From Paguma larvata (taxonomy: Eukaryota; Chordata; Mammalia; Carnivora; Viverridae), in contig CM057826.1 in the NCBI GenBank assembly GCA_030068075.1, positions 75,365,312-75,429,311 on the forward strand: DNA of 64,000 nt, in the 5' to 3' direction. A program made the position numbers and the translations under genes. The notes beneath the pieces were generated by a model, which saw only the letters and a list, made by a program, of their open reading frames with translations, did no database searches and was not told the DNA's origin. Positions 12,320 through 23,791 of the stretch are shown in pieces. Each line of letters begins with the position of its first letter. Positions within the stretch are counted from its first letter, which is position 1.

Positions 12320-12432
12320 GCAGGTCTCGTGGGCTCCGGCGAGGGCGGCGGCACGGGCGCCGTGGCGGGTTCGAGGCCGTGGGTGCGGCATGGACCGGGG
12401 GAAGTGCCTCGCTTTCTCTTCTTCCTCCTTCA
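12310..12432 (-). other. RGMB: RGMB leader: open in-frame extension closed by TGA
   Basis: The frame upstream of the RGMB ATG stays open for 40 codons and resembles the N-terminal extension of a longer human RGMB isoform that I recall (basic start, then GPCR.HG, ATAP, PPPSPEPTRPAWTG). Here the codon aligned with the human start ATG is TGA (12432-12430). No ATG lies between it and 12309; only a GTG at 12354 could serve as a near-cognate start. The longer form thus looks unavailable unless an upstream exon splices in. Confidence 0.6.
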
Positions 12433-12587
12433 GGCCCGCGTCGGATACGGGCCGCCGCCACCGCCGCAGCGAAAAGCGCGCCGCGGGCGGAGCGAGGCGG
12501 CGGCGGCGGCGGCAACGGAGCGAAGCGGCATCGCGGCGGCCGGAGGCGGCGGGCGGGGCGGAGGGGGAGGGAGAAAAGACACAAAGA

Positions 12588-12595
12588 CGGTGAGC
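12588..12595 (+). other. Candidate plus-strand splice donor in the CpG island
   Basis: ACG followed by GTGAGC at 12590, on the strand opposite RGMB, is a reasonable donor site. Human RGMB has a head-to-head antisense lncRNA, RGMB-AS1. A plus-strand exon ending here would fit such a transcript, but nothing else in the sequence proves it. Confidence 0.2.
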
Positions 12596-12833
12596 TTAGT
12601 GCCGAGCCGGGCTCGAAAAGCGCGGGCGCCCCGGTCCCGGCCAGCGTGGGCTCACCGGGCGTGGACCTACAGGAGGCGCGCCCAACCCTAGCGTGCGGCC
12701 GCTTGCAGCCCGGATATCTCTGTGCTGCGACCCCGCGGTCAATCAATCTCAGCCCCGCACTGCCACCCCGCCCTCCCCACACACGCCAATCCGCGTCGTC
12801 CCCACCCCCGGGCGAGCCCCTCCCTCTCACCCC

Positions 12834-12838
12834 ATTGG
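12834..12838 (-). promoter_or_regulatory. CCAAT box, minus strand
   Basis: Reads GCCAATGGG on the minus strand, about 525 bases upstream of the RGMB start codon and inside the CpG island. This is a plausible NF-Y site for RGMB transcription. Orientation and island context support it; binding is inferred. Confidence 0.45.
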
Positions 12839-13297
12839 CTGCAAGTGCGGGTCCGCTGGGCTCAGTCAGCCATTCGCAGGGGACAAAGTGCCCGCCCCCT
12901 CTCCCTCTCCCCCCCTCCCCCCACTCCTGCTCCCACCCTCAGATTACTCATTGTAATTTGAGTTCCGCGTCCGCCGGCTGAGAGTCCTGTTCGCCGCGCC
13001 CGGGCCCAACCTCCTTCGCGCTCCCTCCTCTTCTATCCCCTTCACCCCTTTCCGCGATTTACTGTTTCCTCGTGTCCTACAGAAATTGGCGACGGCACCT
13101 CTCTCTTGCCGGCGTTACAAAGGAACCGGCCTTTGACTCTCCTTTTAATTAATGTGACTGGGTTCGCCTTCCTTTTAAGGCGGTGGTGTGTGTATATGTG
13201 TTTTAAATCACCCCAGTCTGTCACTCCCGCTCCAGCTCCTGCTCCAGGGAGGAAGTGGGCGCTTTTACCCGTCGCCTGGCGGCAGGTCCCTTCGCAG

Positions 13298-13302
13298 CCA
13301 AT
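13298..13302 (+). promoter_or_regulatory. CCAAT box, plus strand
   Basis: Reads GCAGCCAATCAC on the plus strand, a good NF-Y core, near the outer edge of the exon 1 CpG island. It could serve a divergent plus-strand transcript such as the RGMB antisense RNA known in human, or act on RGMB itself, since NF-Y works in both orientations. Confidence 0.35.
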
Positions 13303-13450
13303 CACATCTGCGGAACCGCGTTGCGAGACTTTTCCGGACGTTTGATAAAGTTAGCGCCCGGCCGAGTTGGAAATCCGATGTGACTTGCGGTCCGGAACAG
13401 ATCGGATGGGCTGGGAAGGTACCCACGAGCTCCCGGCGGAATTCGCTAGC

Positions 13451-15500
13451 AGCTGTTCAAGGCTCTGGCGTTATTGTTCCTCTGACATTTCCTTTCCTGA
13501 AAGCAGCGAGGCGAACTTCAACGTGTTCGGTTACAGTGTAATTAGATTAATGAGGATAGTGAGTTTTTAATGCAGTGTAGAGTAATTATGCCACGATTTC
13601 TTGTTGCTCGGTGGCTTTTCCACAAATTTTCGTAGTCTTAGTATATAAATTCAAAGACAGACAGTTTCTACTTTTGCCACTTGGATGGGTCCAGAAATGA
13701 GGAAGAAATCCCACTGTGTGCCAGAAAAGAGGTTGCCAAGTGGAGATACAGGAAAGCATGTTGTGAGGTTGATGATAGGTTCCAATTTGTTATCAGTCGG
13801 TGTCAAGTGGTATCTAATCTAAAGGATGGCTTCAAAGGCTAGGAGCTACTTAGACTGACTTCGCCTTTGCCTTTCCTCCAACGGGCTCAGGGCTGCCATT
13901 TTAAATTCATTTATAGCCAAATTGTAGTTTGCAACTCTACCCGCTCACTACTCATAATCTCTAATTAGTAATTTCGTATCAACCACGGACACGTTAATGT
14001 TCCACATGTTACAATGTGCTAATCAATGGACTAGGATAATTGAGGGCAAACCTTCGATCACCCCGGCTTACTCATTAGACACATTATGAACTGTACAAAC
14101 CACTAGGTCCCTAATGAAGGATGCCTATCTATTTTTACTGTAACTTTTCATTACTTACTTATTACATACTATGATGACTCAAGTGGTAAACACACCTTTC
14201 ACTGCCCAAGATATAATCCAAGCCTTGTGTATATCCATAGTATGCTTAATAATAGCTTCAGAGTTGCCTGGAGAAATGACTTTTTGCGGGCGGAGTTATC
14301 TGATACAATTTTTAGTTACTATTATGGAGTAAATACTATGGAACGAAAAATTTACTCCCTTGAAATCATTACATAAATCAAAGAACTAAAGTTAATGAAA
14401 TCCTGGTAAATATCTTTTTAAAAGTAATCAAATGTGAACAGTTTTTCAAAGTATATTGCCAACAAAGACTAATAGTAAGACGGTTCTTCTTCCTTAACCC
14501 AAGATTTTAATTTGACCCTTATGAAAGGGGCATGGCATTTTATTCACCATTCTTCAAAACACATAACCAAAAGTTAGGCTCAAATTCAGTTTAGCTGGGG
14601 TCTTTTCGCTGTCATTACTTGCTTTGATTCCACCCCCCTCCCTTCAGACTTCACTTTCCCCCACCTCCATATCCTGTTCTTAAACACACAGTGCTCTAAA
14701 TTGTCTTATCAATAGAGGGCGTCCTCGAGTCACCACAAATTCCGGCGTCGAAATGGAACTGTTCTTTAGAGGGAAAACTTCATTTTTTCTAAGGTGCTTT
14801 ATTGCTCATCTGTTGTAAAATTTGACAAGCTCAAGATTTATAAGCCTAACAATTCATTTTTTATTACCACGTAAGTGTTCAGCCGGCTAAAGTAAAATGT
14901 TAATTTTCACAATTAAACCGCAAGGTGGTTCCGGTTTTCAAGACTTAAGGTCACTTGACACACTCACAGGGTAAATTCGGACTGGTTAGCAAGATCCCCC
15001 GAATTGCCTTGGAAAGCGAGAGGGTGGTGAATAGTCGCTTATAGCGCATCCACTCCTCCAGCTCGAATGCTGCAAGTTAAGGAGAATTTTAAGATCCTAT
15101 GCAGAAAAATCTGGGTATTTTCCCCCATAAAATCAATGATTTAGAATAAGCTTTACATTTTAATCAGAAAAAAAATCATGAAGTGACAGCTTGCACAACT
15201 CACAAACACACCCTGTTCCTTGCCACTTGTAGTCTTTCTCCCTTCATCTTTGTTTTCAGGAAGGAAAGATGAAACCAGCACTGCACAATTAGGGGTCACA
15301 CCAAAACATCCCATGGTTTGAACGTGCGAGTGGATAGACTTAAAACACATGCCAGCAACATTAATGGGTTCTAAATAAGAATTACAGGTTTATTTTCCTG
15401 AACCCATACATGATGTCTTAACTATTGCCCTGTTAATATATCTCCATTTCCAGAAATCTAACACGAAAGTCTCTCTGCTTAACAGATCACCTAGGACAGA
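13451..15500. other. Repeat-poor non-coding DNA between two CpG islands
   Basis: About 2 kb upstream of RGMB without any recognisable SINE, L1 or coding exon. It is AT-rich and high in complexity. Its freedom from insertions next to a developmental gene suggests regulatory sequence, but I see no specific element that I can name. Confidence 0.5.
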
Positions 15501-15519
15501 GGGGCTACCAGGGTAGCGA

Positions 15520-17420
15520 TTTGTGCGACCCGTTCTAGAGTAAAGGCCCCCTCGCTGCTCCCCAGTCCAGGGTGGACGCAAAGCGGGGGCTGAAATAGCC
15601 CGAGTCCCACAGCCCAGCAGCAAGCAGCTAGTGGATTGTACTTACATCATTCTTAACCCTTCCGCTCCTGGAGGGGGCTTGGCGGGATCAGGGGGCCCCC
15701 GAGCTCCTGAGCACGCAGGACCTGGGTGTGAGAGAAGACCCCAGAGTCTGGCGTGAGCGCTGCGCCCCCGGAAGGAGAGGGCCTGGGGCGTGAGTGGGGC
15801 TCATCACCCGAGAGTACACAACCGGCCCCCAACGATCCCTGCGGGCTCTGCAACGGATCGCACCGCTCAAAGCGGCAGGTGCAAAAAGCATTTGGGAGCC
15901 GCTTGCCAGCGCGCGGAGGTAATGCGCTTCCTGTCCATTTATCTCAGGAAACCAGCGCAGCCTTCCCTTCCAAACAAAATTAACCTCTCATTAGCCAGCC
16001 ACTCACTCCCTAGAAGGCCTTAAAAGCTTTACCAGCTCGCTAATGTATTTAGGCTTTTCTTCCAGGCAAACGCAGCAGCGGTGGTGACTGTCATCATCAG
16101 CCCTGGGGGTTCCTCTGGGCTCCTCTGGGAGCCAAGCGCTTACCTACCCCCAGCCTCAAGTCTGGGAAACTCTGGCCAACCTGGATCCCAGTTTGTGGCA
16201 CTCGCAGATCCGACACGCCTGAACGGACTTCATGCCAGAAGTAGCCAAAACAAGTTCCCACTAGTTTAAAGAGCGCCCCTCCTATCAAACACTCAGCTCT
16301 CCCATCTTCAAGAAATGGGGAAGGGTACTCGGGAAGAACTTCTATGGCCAGCTGTCCCTGCGTCGTGGGCGCTGATTGTCCTTTACAGCGCAGCCGTGTC
16401 CGCAGCGGGTGCGGGAAGCAATGATTACGGGTATGGGGCGTAGTGTAAGCTAGGATCTAGCCGATTCCAGGAGTGGAAAATCAAATGTAGTTCTGGGTCT
16501 GCAAGTGGCAAAAGAGGCCTTTTGGAGCCCTGGGGTTTTCTCACCCTGGCCCCCTGCCGCCCTGAGGCTGGCAGATTTATACCACACAGGTGGACCAAGA
16601 CCTAAACAAAATAGTCCCGGCCGCTGCCTGCCGCTCGCCCCCCACGTCCCCCTGGCCCACCGCAAACTTCGACAAAATAAACAACTCACCACAGGCATTC
16701 CCTTGTCTGCAGCGCGACGCTTGCCAGCTGGGAAAATAAGCCGCAAGCCACGCGGCGGGGGCGCAGAGGGAGGGCAGCGCGGCGCCCGCCTCTCTCCCCC
16801 AGGTGGGGGCAGCGGTACCCGGGGGGCAGGAGGGAGGCTCCGCCTCGCGGACCGCTCTCTCGGCTCCCTGACTGCTGCGTGAGCGCCCGGCGAGGGGCTG
16901 CACCCTTCCAGCCAGGGCGATCTCTCCGCCACCTAGGGGAGGGGGCGGGGAGACAAATCCCTCAATTCCGTCCCGCTTTCTCGAAGAGTCTTTCTCTTCC
17001 CTCTGGTCTCAAAGACTACCAAACCCCGGAGCCTTAACCTCACCCCTCCGGCGTCACACCGCCCCCTGCCGGCACTACCCGGATCTTTCCAGCACGACTG
17101 AGGAGTGGCGGGTGGCGGCGTCCCGGAGCCCCAGCCGCCAGGTCCCGGCTCAGCTCTCGCCATTCTCACCGCCTCCTCACCCCAAGTCCCGCACAAAGAC
17201 GCCTTTCATGCTGCCAGCGCCACCCTCCGCGCCGCCCTCCGCCCGGTCGTGTTGTCTTTGCCCACCCTCGGCACCAACAGATTCCCGATTGGCAATCGTG
17301 CCAGCAGTCTCGGGGCCGGGAGACAGAGGACACGTGCAGGCTGTTCCCGCTCTGCGCCTCGGCACAGGCATGGATGCGGTCCCTCGCCCGCCTTTCCATG
17401 ATTTTCAGTAACTGTGCACC
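15520..17420. promoter_or_regulatory. Second CpG island upstream of RGMB
   Basis: A clearly GC-rich, CpG-dense block, strongest at 15650-15930 and 16520-17400, with many GGCGGGG/CCCCGCC motifs. It lies 3-5 kb upstream of coding exon 1. The open frames across it overlap on all strands and resemble no protein, so it is not a coding exon. It is best read as a second promoter: an upstream non-coding RGMB first exon, or the start of an antisense or divergent non-coding RNA. Confidence 0.6.
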
Positions 17421-17481
17421 AGCACCCACAAAAATGCACCCCTCTTCTCCATAAATGATCTCTGAGGGTCTTCCTAGCGTG

Positions 17482-17548
17482 TATAAATAGTGGGTATGTG
17501 GGGGTGAGGGGTGGGGGCGGGGGTTGGTGTGCGGGGTTGGGGTAGTGG
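17482..17548 (+). promoter_or_regulatory. TATA-like box followed by a G-quadruplex-prone tract
   Basis: TATAAATAG starts at 17482, at the edge of the second CpG island. A G-rich run with several GGGG/GGGGG blocks follows directly (17497-17548). The first motif matches the TATA consensus on the plus strand. The second has at least four G-blocks with short spacers and could form a quadruplex in the plus strand. Whether this is a real promoter is unknown. Confidence 0.3.
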
Positions 17549-18054
17549 CAGGAACAGTCATCTAGGCTTTCGCTGAAATAAGGACTCTAGCCACCTTTTC
17601 TGTCAGCCTGAGGTGCCAATGTGGTAAAGTTTACAGTTTACGAAAGCCCACGATAATAATTTGCAAATTGCAAGGGGACAGAGAATTTAAAGAGGCACCT
17701 AAGAAACAGGTGAGGAAGTGTGTTATAAAGAAAAAGCCCACAAAGATGTTTGAGGAACGACAGTCACTTGGATCCAAGTAGAAGGTGTGGAGGGCACGAG
17801 GGAAGCGATTAGCTTTCTTTCGCTAGGCTGATCTTACAAAGTTCAAAATGAGCATCGGAGGTATTCAGCGGTAGCTATTGCTCTGTGCATTCAATGCTTG
17901 GGACAGGCAGGCTGCTGCTTCTTATCCAGGCAAAGGTTCAAGCATCTTGACTTAGGTATTTTCACTTAAGTACCTTTGACCCTCTCCAGCTTTTCTTCTA
18001 TTCTGTCCCCAATCTTCCTTACAGTTTCCTGATCTAACGCTAGAGGCAGCATAG

Positions 18055-18200
18055 GGCAGTATAAAGAGGACAGAGTGAAAATCCAAGGAGAAGGGTCTTG
18101 TCATGACTCTCTCAGTAGGAGTCTTGGGCAACTGATCTAATGTCTTTGAACCTTGGGGTCACTATCAGGAAACCGCGTTAGGGGCAATGGTCTGATTCTT
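18055..18200 (+). mobile_element. MIR relic
   Basis: GACTCTCTCAGTAGGAGTC, TTGGGCAACTGATCTAATG and CTTTGAACCTTGGGGTCAC follow the MIR core. Old tRNA-derived SINE, no function implied. Confidence 0.5.
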
Positions 18201-18378
18201 TCTGGTTCTGAAATTAGGTGTCAAGGGAAGCCTCCTCACACTCTGTTTAGGTTCCGTTTTAAAGAGTTTTCTCGCCTTGCTTTTTCCTGTCAAAGTGCCA
18301 ATCAAATTGAAAAATAAATATTGGGGATGTTTTAAGGTAAATGTAAAATACATTGAAAAATCTTTTTTCTTGCTACTT

Positions 18379-18424
18379 AGAATAATAATAAATAAATAAT
18401 AATAATATTAGTAATAATAATAAA
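18379..18424. repeat. (AAT)n/(AATA)n A+T-rich microsatellite
   Basis: Imperfect AATAAT/AATAAATAAT run followed by A-rich sequence. No gene signal. Confidence 0.88.
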
Positions 18425-20098
18425 CCCAAACCAAAAAAACTAAAAACAAAAGCTTCTCAGCTGCTTGTCCATAGAAACAAGGAGTTTTAATGTCCCCACT
18501 TGCTTTGCCTTTGAAAAGCCACACCAACAATCAGCAGCACAGAGCTTTGATTTAGAACCTAAAGGCCAGGCTTATGTTTTTCTTTTTCCTTTTCCTTCCA
18601 CCAACACAAAGACAAGCTGACACATAGTGGTGAACAAGAGTTCAAAGCAAGCCTCATGAGCCAGCCCAGAGAATGTTTCCTAACGCAGAACCAGTCCTTC
18701 CACACTCCCTTGCTAAGCTTGCTTTGGACATCACAGAAATGGTAGGCACAAGCTGCCAGAATCCCCTTCCCCCGACTCCTTCCCATAAATATTGGGCAGT
18801 GAACCTGGATGCTAACTTGTCAGTCATCGTGTACATGCATTCATTAAATCAATACCTTTACCTCAGCTTCATGATGCCTTCCAGGATTTTTGATTCACTA
18901 CCCACTCTGGAACCTGGGGCCTTAGTTCTCCCTCTGGGCAACTTTAGCTATTTGTTTTCTGTGGAATCTATTCTGAAACCAAGACAAAAACGGGTGAAAA
19001 TTCATAATGAAGTATTAATTCTTGAACTACAAACCTCTTGCTTCTTCAATTTCAATAAGAATTTCAGAATTGCCTAACTTTCATAGCAATGCACACTTTA
19101 AAAATTATCCACTAAAGAGAATATATCTTCATTGGGGGAAAAAAGTTCTTTAAGCAATAGTGGAAAAATATTTTGAACTTATGTAATTTGGTTGCTTTCA
19201 TTTGGATTAGTCCCCCACAGTCCCATTCTGACAGACTAAAAACAATTATATTTCTAATTGGACCTTGGATGTTCCATTAGTCAAAGGACAGAACTTTTTT
19301 TCTCCCCAAATTTTTTATCTCGTTCAATGCTCCACGACTTATTTTTTCTCTTATCTCACTTTAATCTTTCTTTTTTGCCTCATACCAACCAAAATAAACA
19401 AAAGATGGGAATAGAAAAAGCATAAGAAATCACTTTTCAGTAAAATCGACTTACCATTTCTCTGCTGGCTGTTTAGAAACCTTCTAATGATGCAGTGTGT
19501 ATTTGCACCATCTTTTGAATTTCCACTTAAACGTGATGGAACGCCAGCTTTTAAAATGTTCAGCTAATGTATACATCCAACTCTCCGATTGTCAAGGCCA
19601 TAGCTTGCTTACTTTTGCTGTTTCTCACTTTTTCCTTTTGCAAATTGGGGGAATCACCTCAAATATCAAATAGCATATGAATCTGTTTTCTTGTATTTCT
19701 TGTTTTGGTTTTCTTGCATATTTTGTTGAAATTCTTCTCTAGTTTCAGACTAATTCTCGATTTGACAATTCCTTTATGTACTCATAATTTTTGAGAATTA
19801 TTATTATTGCTAATAAATTACACTATTTTAAATATTAACAGTAATTTTATAAGATTGGTAAGAAATAGAATATTTATAAAATAATGCTAGGAGAAATGCT
19901 ACTTTCTACATGTGATTAATAAAAATAGCTTATTAAGCTAAATATTACTGAAGTTCATCATGATCCTTTTTTATTTCAGAGGATCATTGTTTAAACTAAG
20001 TAATAACATAAAGAATCCAAGATCTACTTCTACTTTTAAAAGGGTGAGAATTTGCTATGCTTTTTTTCTTCCATATAAAGATGTAAGACAGCTGTTTT

Positions 20099-20328
20099 TT
20101 TTGTTTGTTTTAATTTTTTTTAATGTTTATTTATTTTCGAGAGACATAGAGACAGAGCGTGAGCAGGGGAAGGGCAGAGAGAGAGGGAGGGAGACACAGA
20201 ATCCAAAGCAGGCTTCAGGCTCTGAGCTGTCAGCACAGAGCCCGACGCGGGGCTCTAACTCACAGACCGTGAGATCATGACCTGAGCTGAAGTCGGCCAC
20301 CCAACCAACTGAACCACCCAGGTGCCCC
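20099..20328 (-). mobile_element. Can-SINE, antisense, young
   Basis: Full-length copy with a well preserved body (GAGACAGAGCGTGAGCAGGGG). It is flanked by the exact 15-bp duplication TAAGACAGCTGTTTT at 20084-20098 and 20329-20343. Confidence 0.95.
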
Positions 20329-21844
20329 TAAGACAGCTGTTTTGCACCATAGTGATGGTTAAGGTAAAGAATTATGGTAAATTATACATTTTAAAAATGG
20401 AACCTCTGGACACGTAGCCATTGAACAAAGAAAACAAACAAAAGAATACCAGAATGTGAAAACTATTTTGTTCTTTCAGCAATGTAAGCCTAATTTTCTA
20501 GAAAAATCCTGTAGGTCTAAAATATTCCTACATATGTGCACAATAAAACAGGTAAATGAATGCATATTAAATTCATAAAGTCAATGTTCATGAAAAAATA
20601 TGTGATGAACAAATAGACCCTCCTCTCCTTGAAGTACCAGGAGAAAAGCCGTATTTTTTGGTCAGCTTGCTGTTAGAAAATCTTTGTCATGAACCATCTA
20701 GCCATTCAGCACAGTGTGAAATAGTAGAACATGAAACTGCAGGGACTGGCCTTTTCCATATTGTATTCGCTGATTATTTCAGTTGCAGTCATTATACACA
20801 CACACTATTTTTTCTAGGTCTTGTAATATGAGTTTTAAGAGGCTAAATATATATCCCCTAAATGTTCGCTCTTTTTCATTACATGTGCTCTATAAATAAA
20901 TAGAAGTTGGAGAATAATCTTTTTAGAGAGGTAAGTAACTGCAGAGTTATTCTTCTATGAACCAGTTTAGACCTATGATGGTAATTCATAGTTTCTTTCA
21001 GAGGCAAGATCTCTATCCAGACACCCAGTTGTATACACAGTGGCAAGAACATCATAAAAACATTACAGAATGGAATATATTACAATCCTTCAAATTCCAT
21101 GAAATCTAAGATATATGGGAGATTGGATACCATGTGTGTATTCTAAAAGTCAGTACTACCAATTAAGAATTTTAATTTCTGTGTTGTAATATAATAGATG
21201 ATATATGTTTATACTTTACCAATATTAGAGGAAAATTCCCCAAATATACATTTTAATTCAATTTGATAGACTGGAACAACAATGGGATGAAAGGAATCTG
21301 TTCAAACAACCACAAGTACAAAAATAATAAGTGTTCTTCTCCTAGTGCATCATCCCATCATTTCAAATTGTCCAAGTCACATAAAGAGGCTCAGGTCGTG
21401 TTTGTTCCAGAAACAAGGCGAGACTCAAGCCTGCAAATGAACCCCGGGATGAAAACTGCGTGTTTGTCAGAAGCTTGAGTGGAGTGAATCCAGCTGAATT
21501 CAGGAGTGGGGTTTGTTTCAAAAGAAGAGGATCCTTTAGGAGTCGGAAAGGGTTCTCAGAGGTCAGGCTCTTGCTGTTGAGTTGTTAATCGGCTCTTCAG
21601 CTGTCCCAGTTGGGACTGTCCATCAACAAAGAATGTGAGGAATGTATGAGTGATGCAGCATCTATGTGAAATAGATGAAGCTTCCCTTTCTCTGCCCTCT
21701 AGGGGCGGGGTCCATGGGGGAGATCTGGATGCAAGCCCCAGCACCCCTGGTAAGCAATCAGCACCCAGGATACTTGCTCCTCCTTAAGAAAACATTTGGT
21801 ACTAACTAAATATAAATCCTTCCTTTTAATTCTCCCATTAAGCA

Positions 21845-22195
21845 ACTGATTTTTGAGCACTCACTAATGAGCCTGGCACTCTTATAAGTCCTCTGGATAC
21901 TGCTGTAAACAATTCAGACCAGGCTCTTTAGAAAACATTCTGGTGGTGGAGGGAGAATAAAGCATTAAATAAGTTAATACACAAAATAGCTTTAATAATG
22001 CTATAGAGTTTGAGGAATAGGGTGCTATGAGAGAGAGTAATAAAGGCGGGAAGGAGCCACCATTGAGAGAAGGGACTTTCTAGGATATCACACCCACAAT
22101 GAAGGCCTGTAATGGAATGGGGCAAAGGGTTCCAGGCAGAGGTGAAAGTTTCACGGTATGACCAATCTTGGAGTGTTCCAGGAACAGAAAAACCT
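21845..22195 (-). mobile_element. L2 relic, antisense
   Basis: TTTGAGCACTCACTAATGAGC followed by GGGACTTTCTAGG and TTCCAGGCAGAGGTGAAAG parallels the reverse complement of the L2 3' region. Strongly diverged; edges approximate. Confidence 0.6.
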
Positions 22196-22439
22196 ATGGC
22201 AGAAAGTATCTTAACCTAGGAGAATTTTAGCAATTTAAACAAAGTTCTTTAATTCCCAGTTGGTATTTGAATGAGGGGAGATTTCTTGGTTGGTCCCAAA
22301 CTTCAGGAAGATTAAAAAGAACAAAAACCAAAAAATCAAAAAAAACAAAAAAAAAACAAAAAAAAAAATACAGAGGTGGTGCTTATTTAATGACTAGTAG
22401 TAGTAACATCTAGTATTTGGAGCTCTAACTGCACTATTG

Positions 22440-22590
22440 CAACCTCTCTCTGAAGCACAGATCATTGTTCTCATTTTCTATATGAGGAACTTTAAGTTAG
22501 AAGATTTAAAAACATGGCCAAAGATACATAATGAATGTTTGGTACAGGATTTGAACTGAATCTTTCTGATTCTAAACTCCAAGTTGTTTC
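22440..22590 (-). mobile_element. MIR relic, antisense
   Basis: CTCATTTTCTATATGAGGAAC, GGCCAAAGATACATAATG, and GGATTTGAACTGAATC in the expected antisense MIR order. Confidence 0.65.
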
Positions 22591-22929
22591 CATTGGACTT
22601 TATTGTTCTATATTATTTACTGGACAGTCTTTAGAGATTCATCTAAAGTTTTGGAACCACTGACAAATAAAATGAGTATAGTTAATAGGGAAATTGAAAA
22701 TGAACTGGTTGGAAAAAAAACCTTAAGGACTCTTCTAGCCCAATCAAGAATCTCTCCTCAAATAGTGCAGAGAGCTGAAAAGCCTCTTATTAACTCACCT
22801 CACATTCTGCCACTCTGTATAGCTCTTATCAAGACTTGAATGAACATTCTTGACTTGATTAAATGCCCAGTAGCCTATGGCTTGGGCATACGGTTTTTGA
22901 TATATGCTCCTTTAATGGAGGTCTGTAAG

Positions 22930-23146
22930 GTTTTTTTTTTTTTAAATGTTTATTTATTTATTTTTGAGGTGGGGGAGAAGGAGGGGCAGAGAGAGAGAGA
23001 TAGAGAAGGGGAGAGAGAGCATCCCAAGCAGGCTCCAGGCTCAGCCCAGAGTCCCACTTGGGCTTGATCTCACTAACTATGAGATCATGACCTGAGCCCA
23101 AATCAAGAGTTGGACCCTTAAATGACTGAGCCACCCAGGTGCCCCC
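22930..23146 (-). mobile_element. Can-SINE, antisense
   Basis: Poly-T followed by AATGTTTATTTATTTATTT, a GA-rich tract and an inverted head ending CACCCAGGTGCCCC. Part of the middle is missing compared with other copies, and no clear target-site duplication is visible. Confidence 0.88.
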
Positions 23147-23647
23147 AGGCCTCTAAATTTCTCATGAATTCACAAATAGAATTATCTTATGGACATACTG
23201 TTGCAAGATTCACAACTTGGCTCATGCCATTTCCTTATTATTTAGGATGGTGCGGCTATGGTAATGCATAAGTAGTATCTGCAGTGCCAGATACACAGTA
23301 ATACTAGTGTTTCTTACCACTTTCAGAGCCTGGAAAAAGAACTAGGGGTAATTGTGTGGAAAAAGTCCAACAAAATCATAATGAGAATAATCCAGGTCAT
23401 CAGTGCACAGCTTCATCACTGCACTCATTATTACTACAGACAGATAGCTAGTATTGTTATGCCCACTTATTCATTCAATCAGTCAAGTTAATTACTTACT
23501 GGCCAATCAATCTTTCAACCAAAACTTAGGGAACTGCCTACTATGTGCCAACGCTCTTCTAGGTACTAGGGATATAGCAATGAAAGAAAAATAGTTAGGA
23601 ACTAAGAAATACATCAATGAATAAAACATAAAAATGTTTCTCCTTCC

Positions 23648-23652
23648 GAGGG

Positions 23653-23683
<31 letters not shown>

Positions 23684-23684
23684 G
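23648..23684. repeat. (GA)n microsatellite
   Basis: GAGA run with a GGGA interruption, between an L2 remnant and a SINE. Confidence 0.9.
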
Positions 23685-23791
23685 TAAACATAGGCATGAA
23701 GACATTCTAGAGTGTATTAAGAGGAGTAAAGTGCTCTGGGAAAAACAGAACATGTTAGTGGGATGTGGAATGCTGATTTGTATGCACAATT

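Larger units (their letters stand above)
11690..13450 (-). promoter_or_regulatory. RGMB: CpG island with RGMB exon 1, 5' leader and probable promoter
   Basis: CpG-dense, GC-rich DNA with many GGGCGG/CCGCCC boxes, in sharp contrast to the AT-rich flanks. It contains coding exon 1 and the leader upstream of it (above 12309). A CCAAT box on the minus strand lies at 12834-12838, and CCAAT boxes on the plus strand lie at 12786-12790 and 13298-13302. No TATA box was seen near the likely start. This is typical of a broad CpG-island promoter; the exact transcription start cannot be set by eye. Boundaries are visual. Confidence 0.8.
17550..20083. other. Non-coding upstream region of RGMB
   Basis: Outside the small MIR relic and the AAT microsatellite I see no gene, CpG island or recent mobile element in this 2.5 kb. 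It is the outer end of the SINE-poor zone around RGMB. Confidence 0.55.

Noticed and set aside
11863..12981. 372-codon plus-strand open frame, plus several other long frames across 11.6-13 kb
   Set aside because: They lie in a CpG island where stop codons are rare by composition; residues are Gly/Arg/Pro/Ala filler. Real coding here is the short minus-strand RGMB exon 1.
16450..17561. Several 100-160 codon frames on both strands
   Set aside because: Composition effect of the second CpG island; overlapping frames on both strands, no domain, no homologue recognised.
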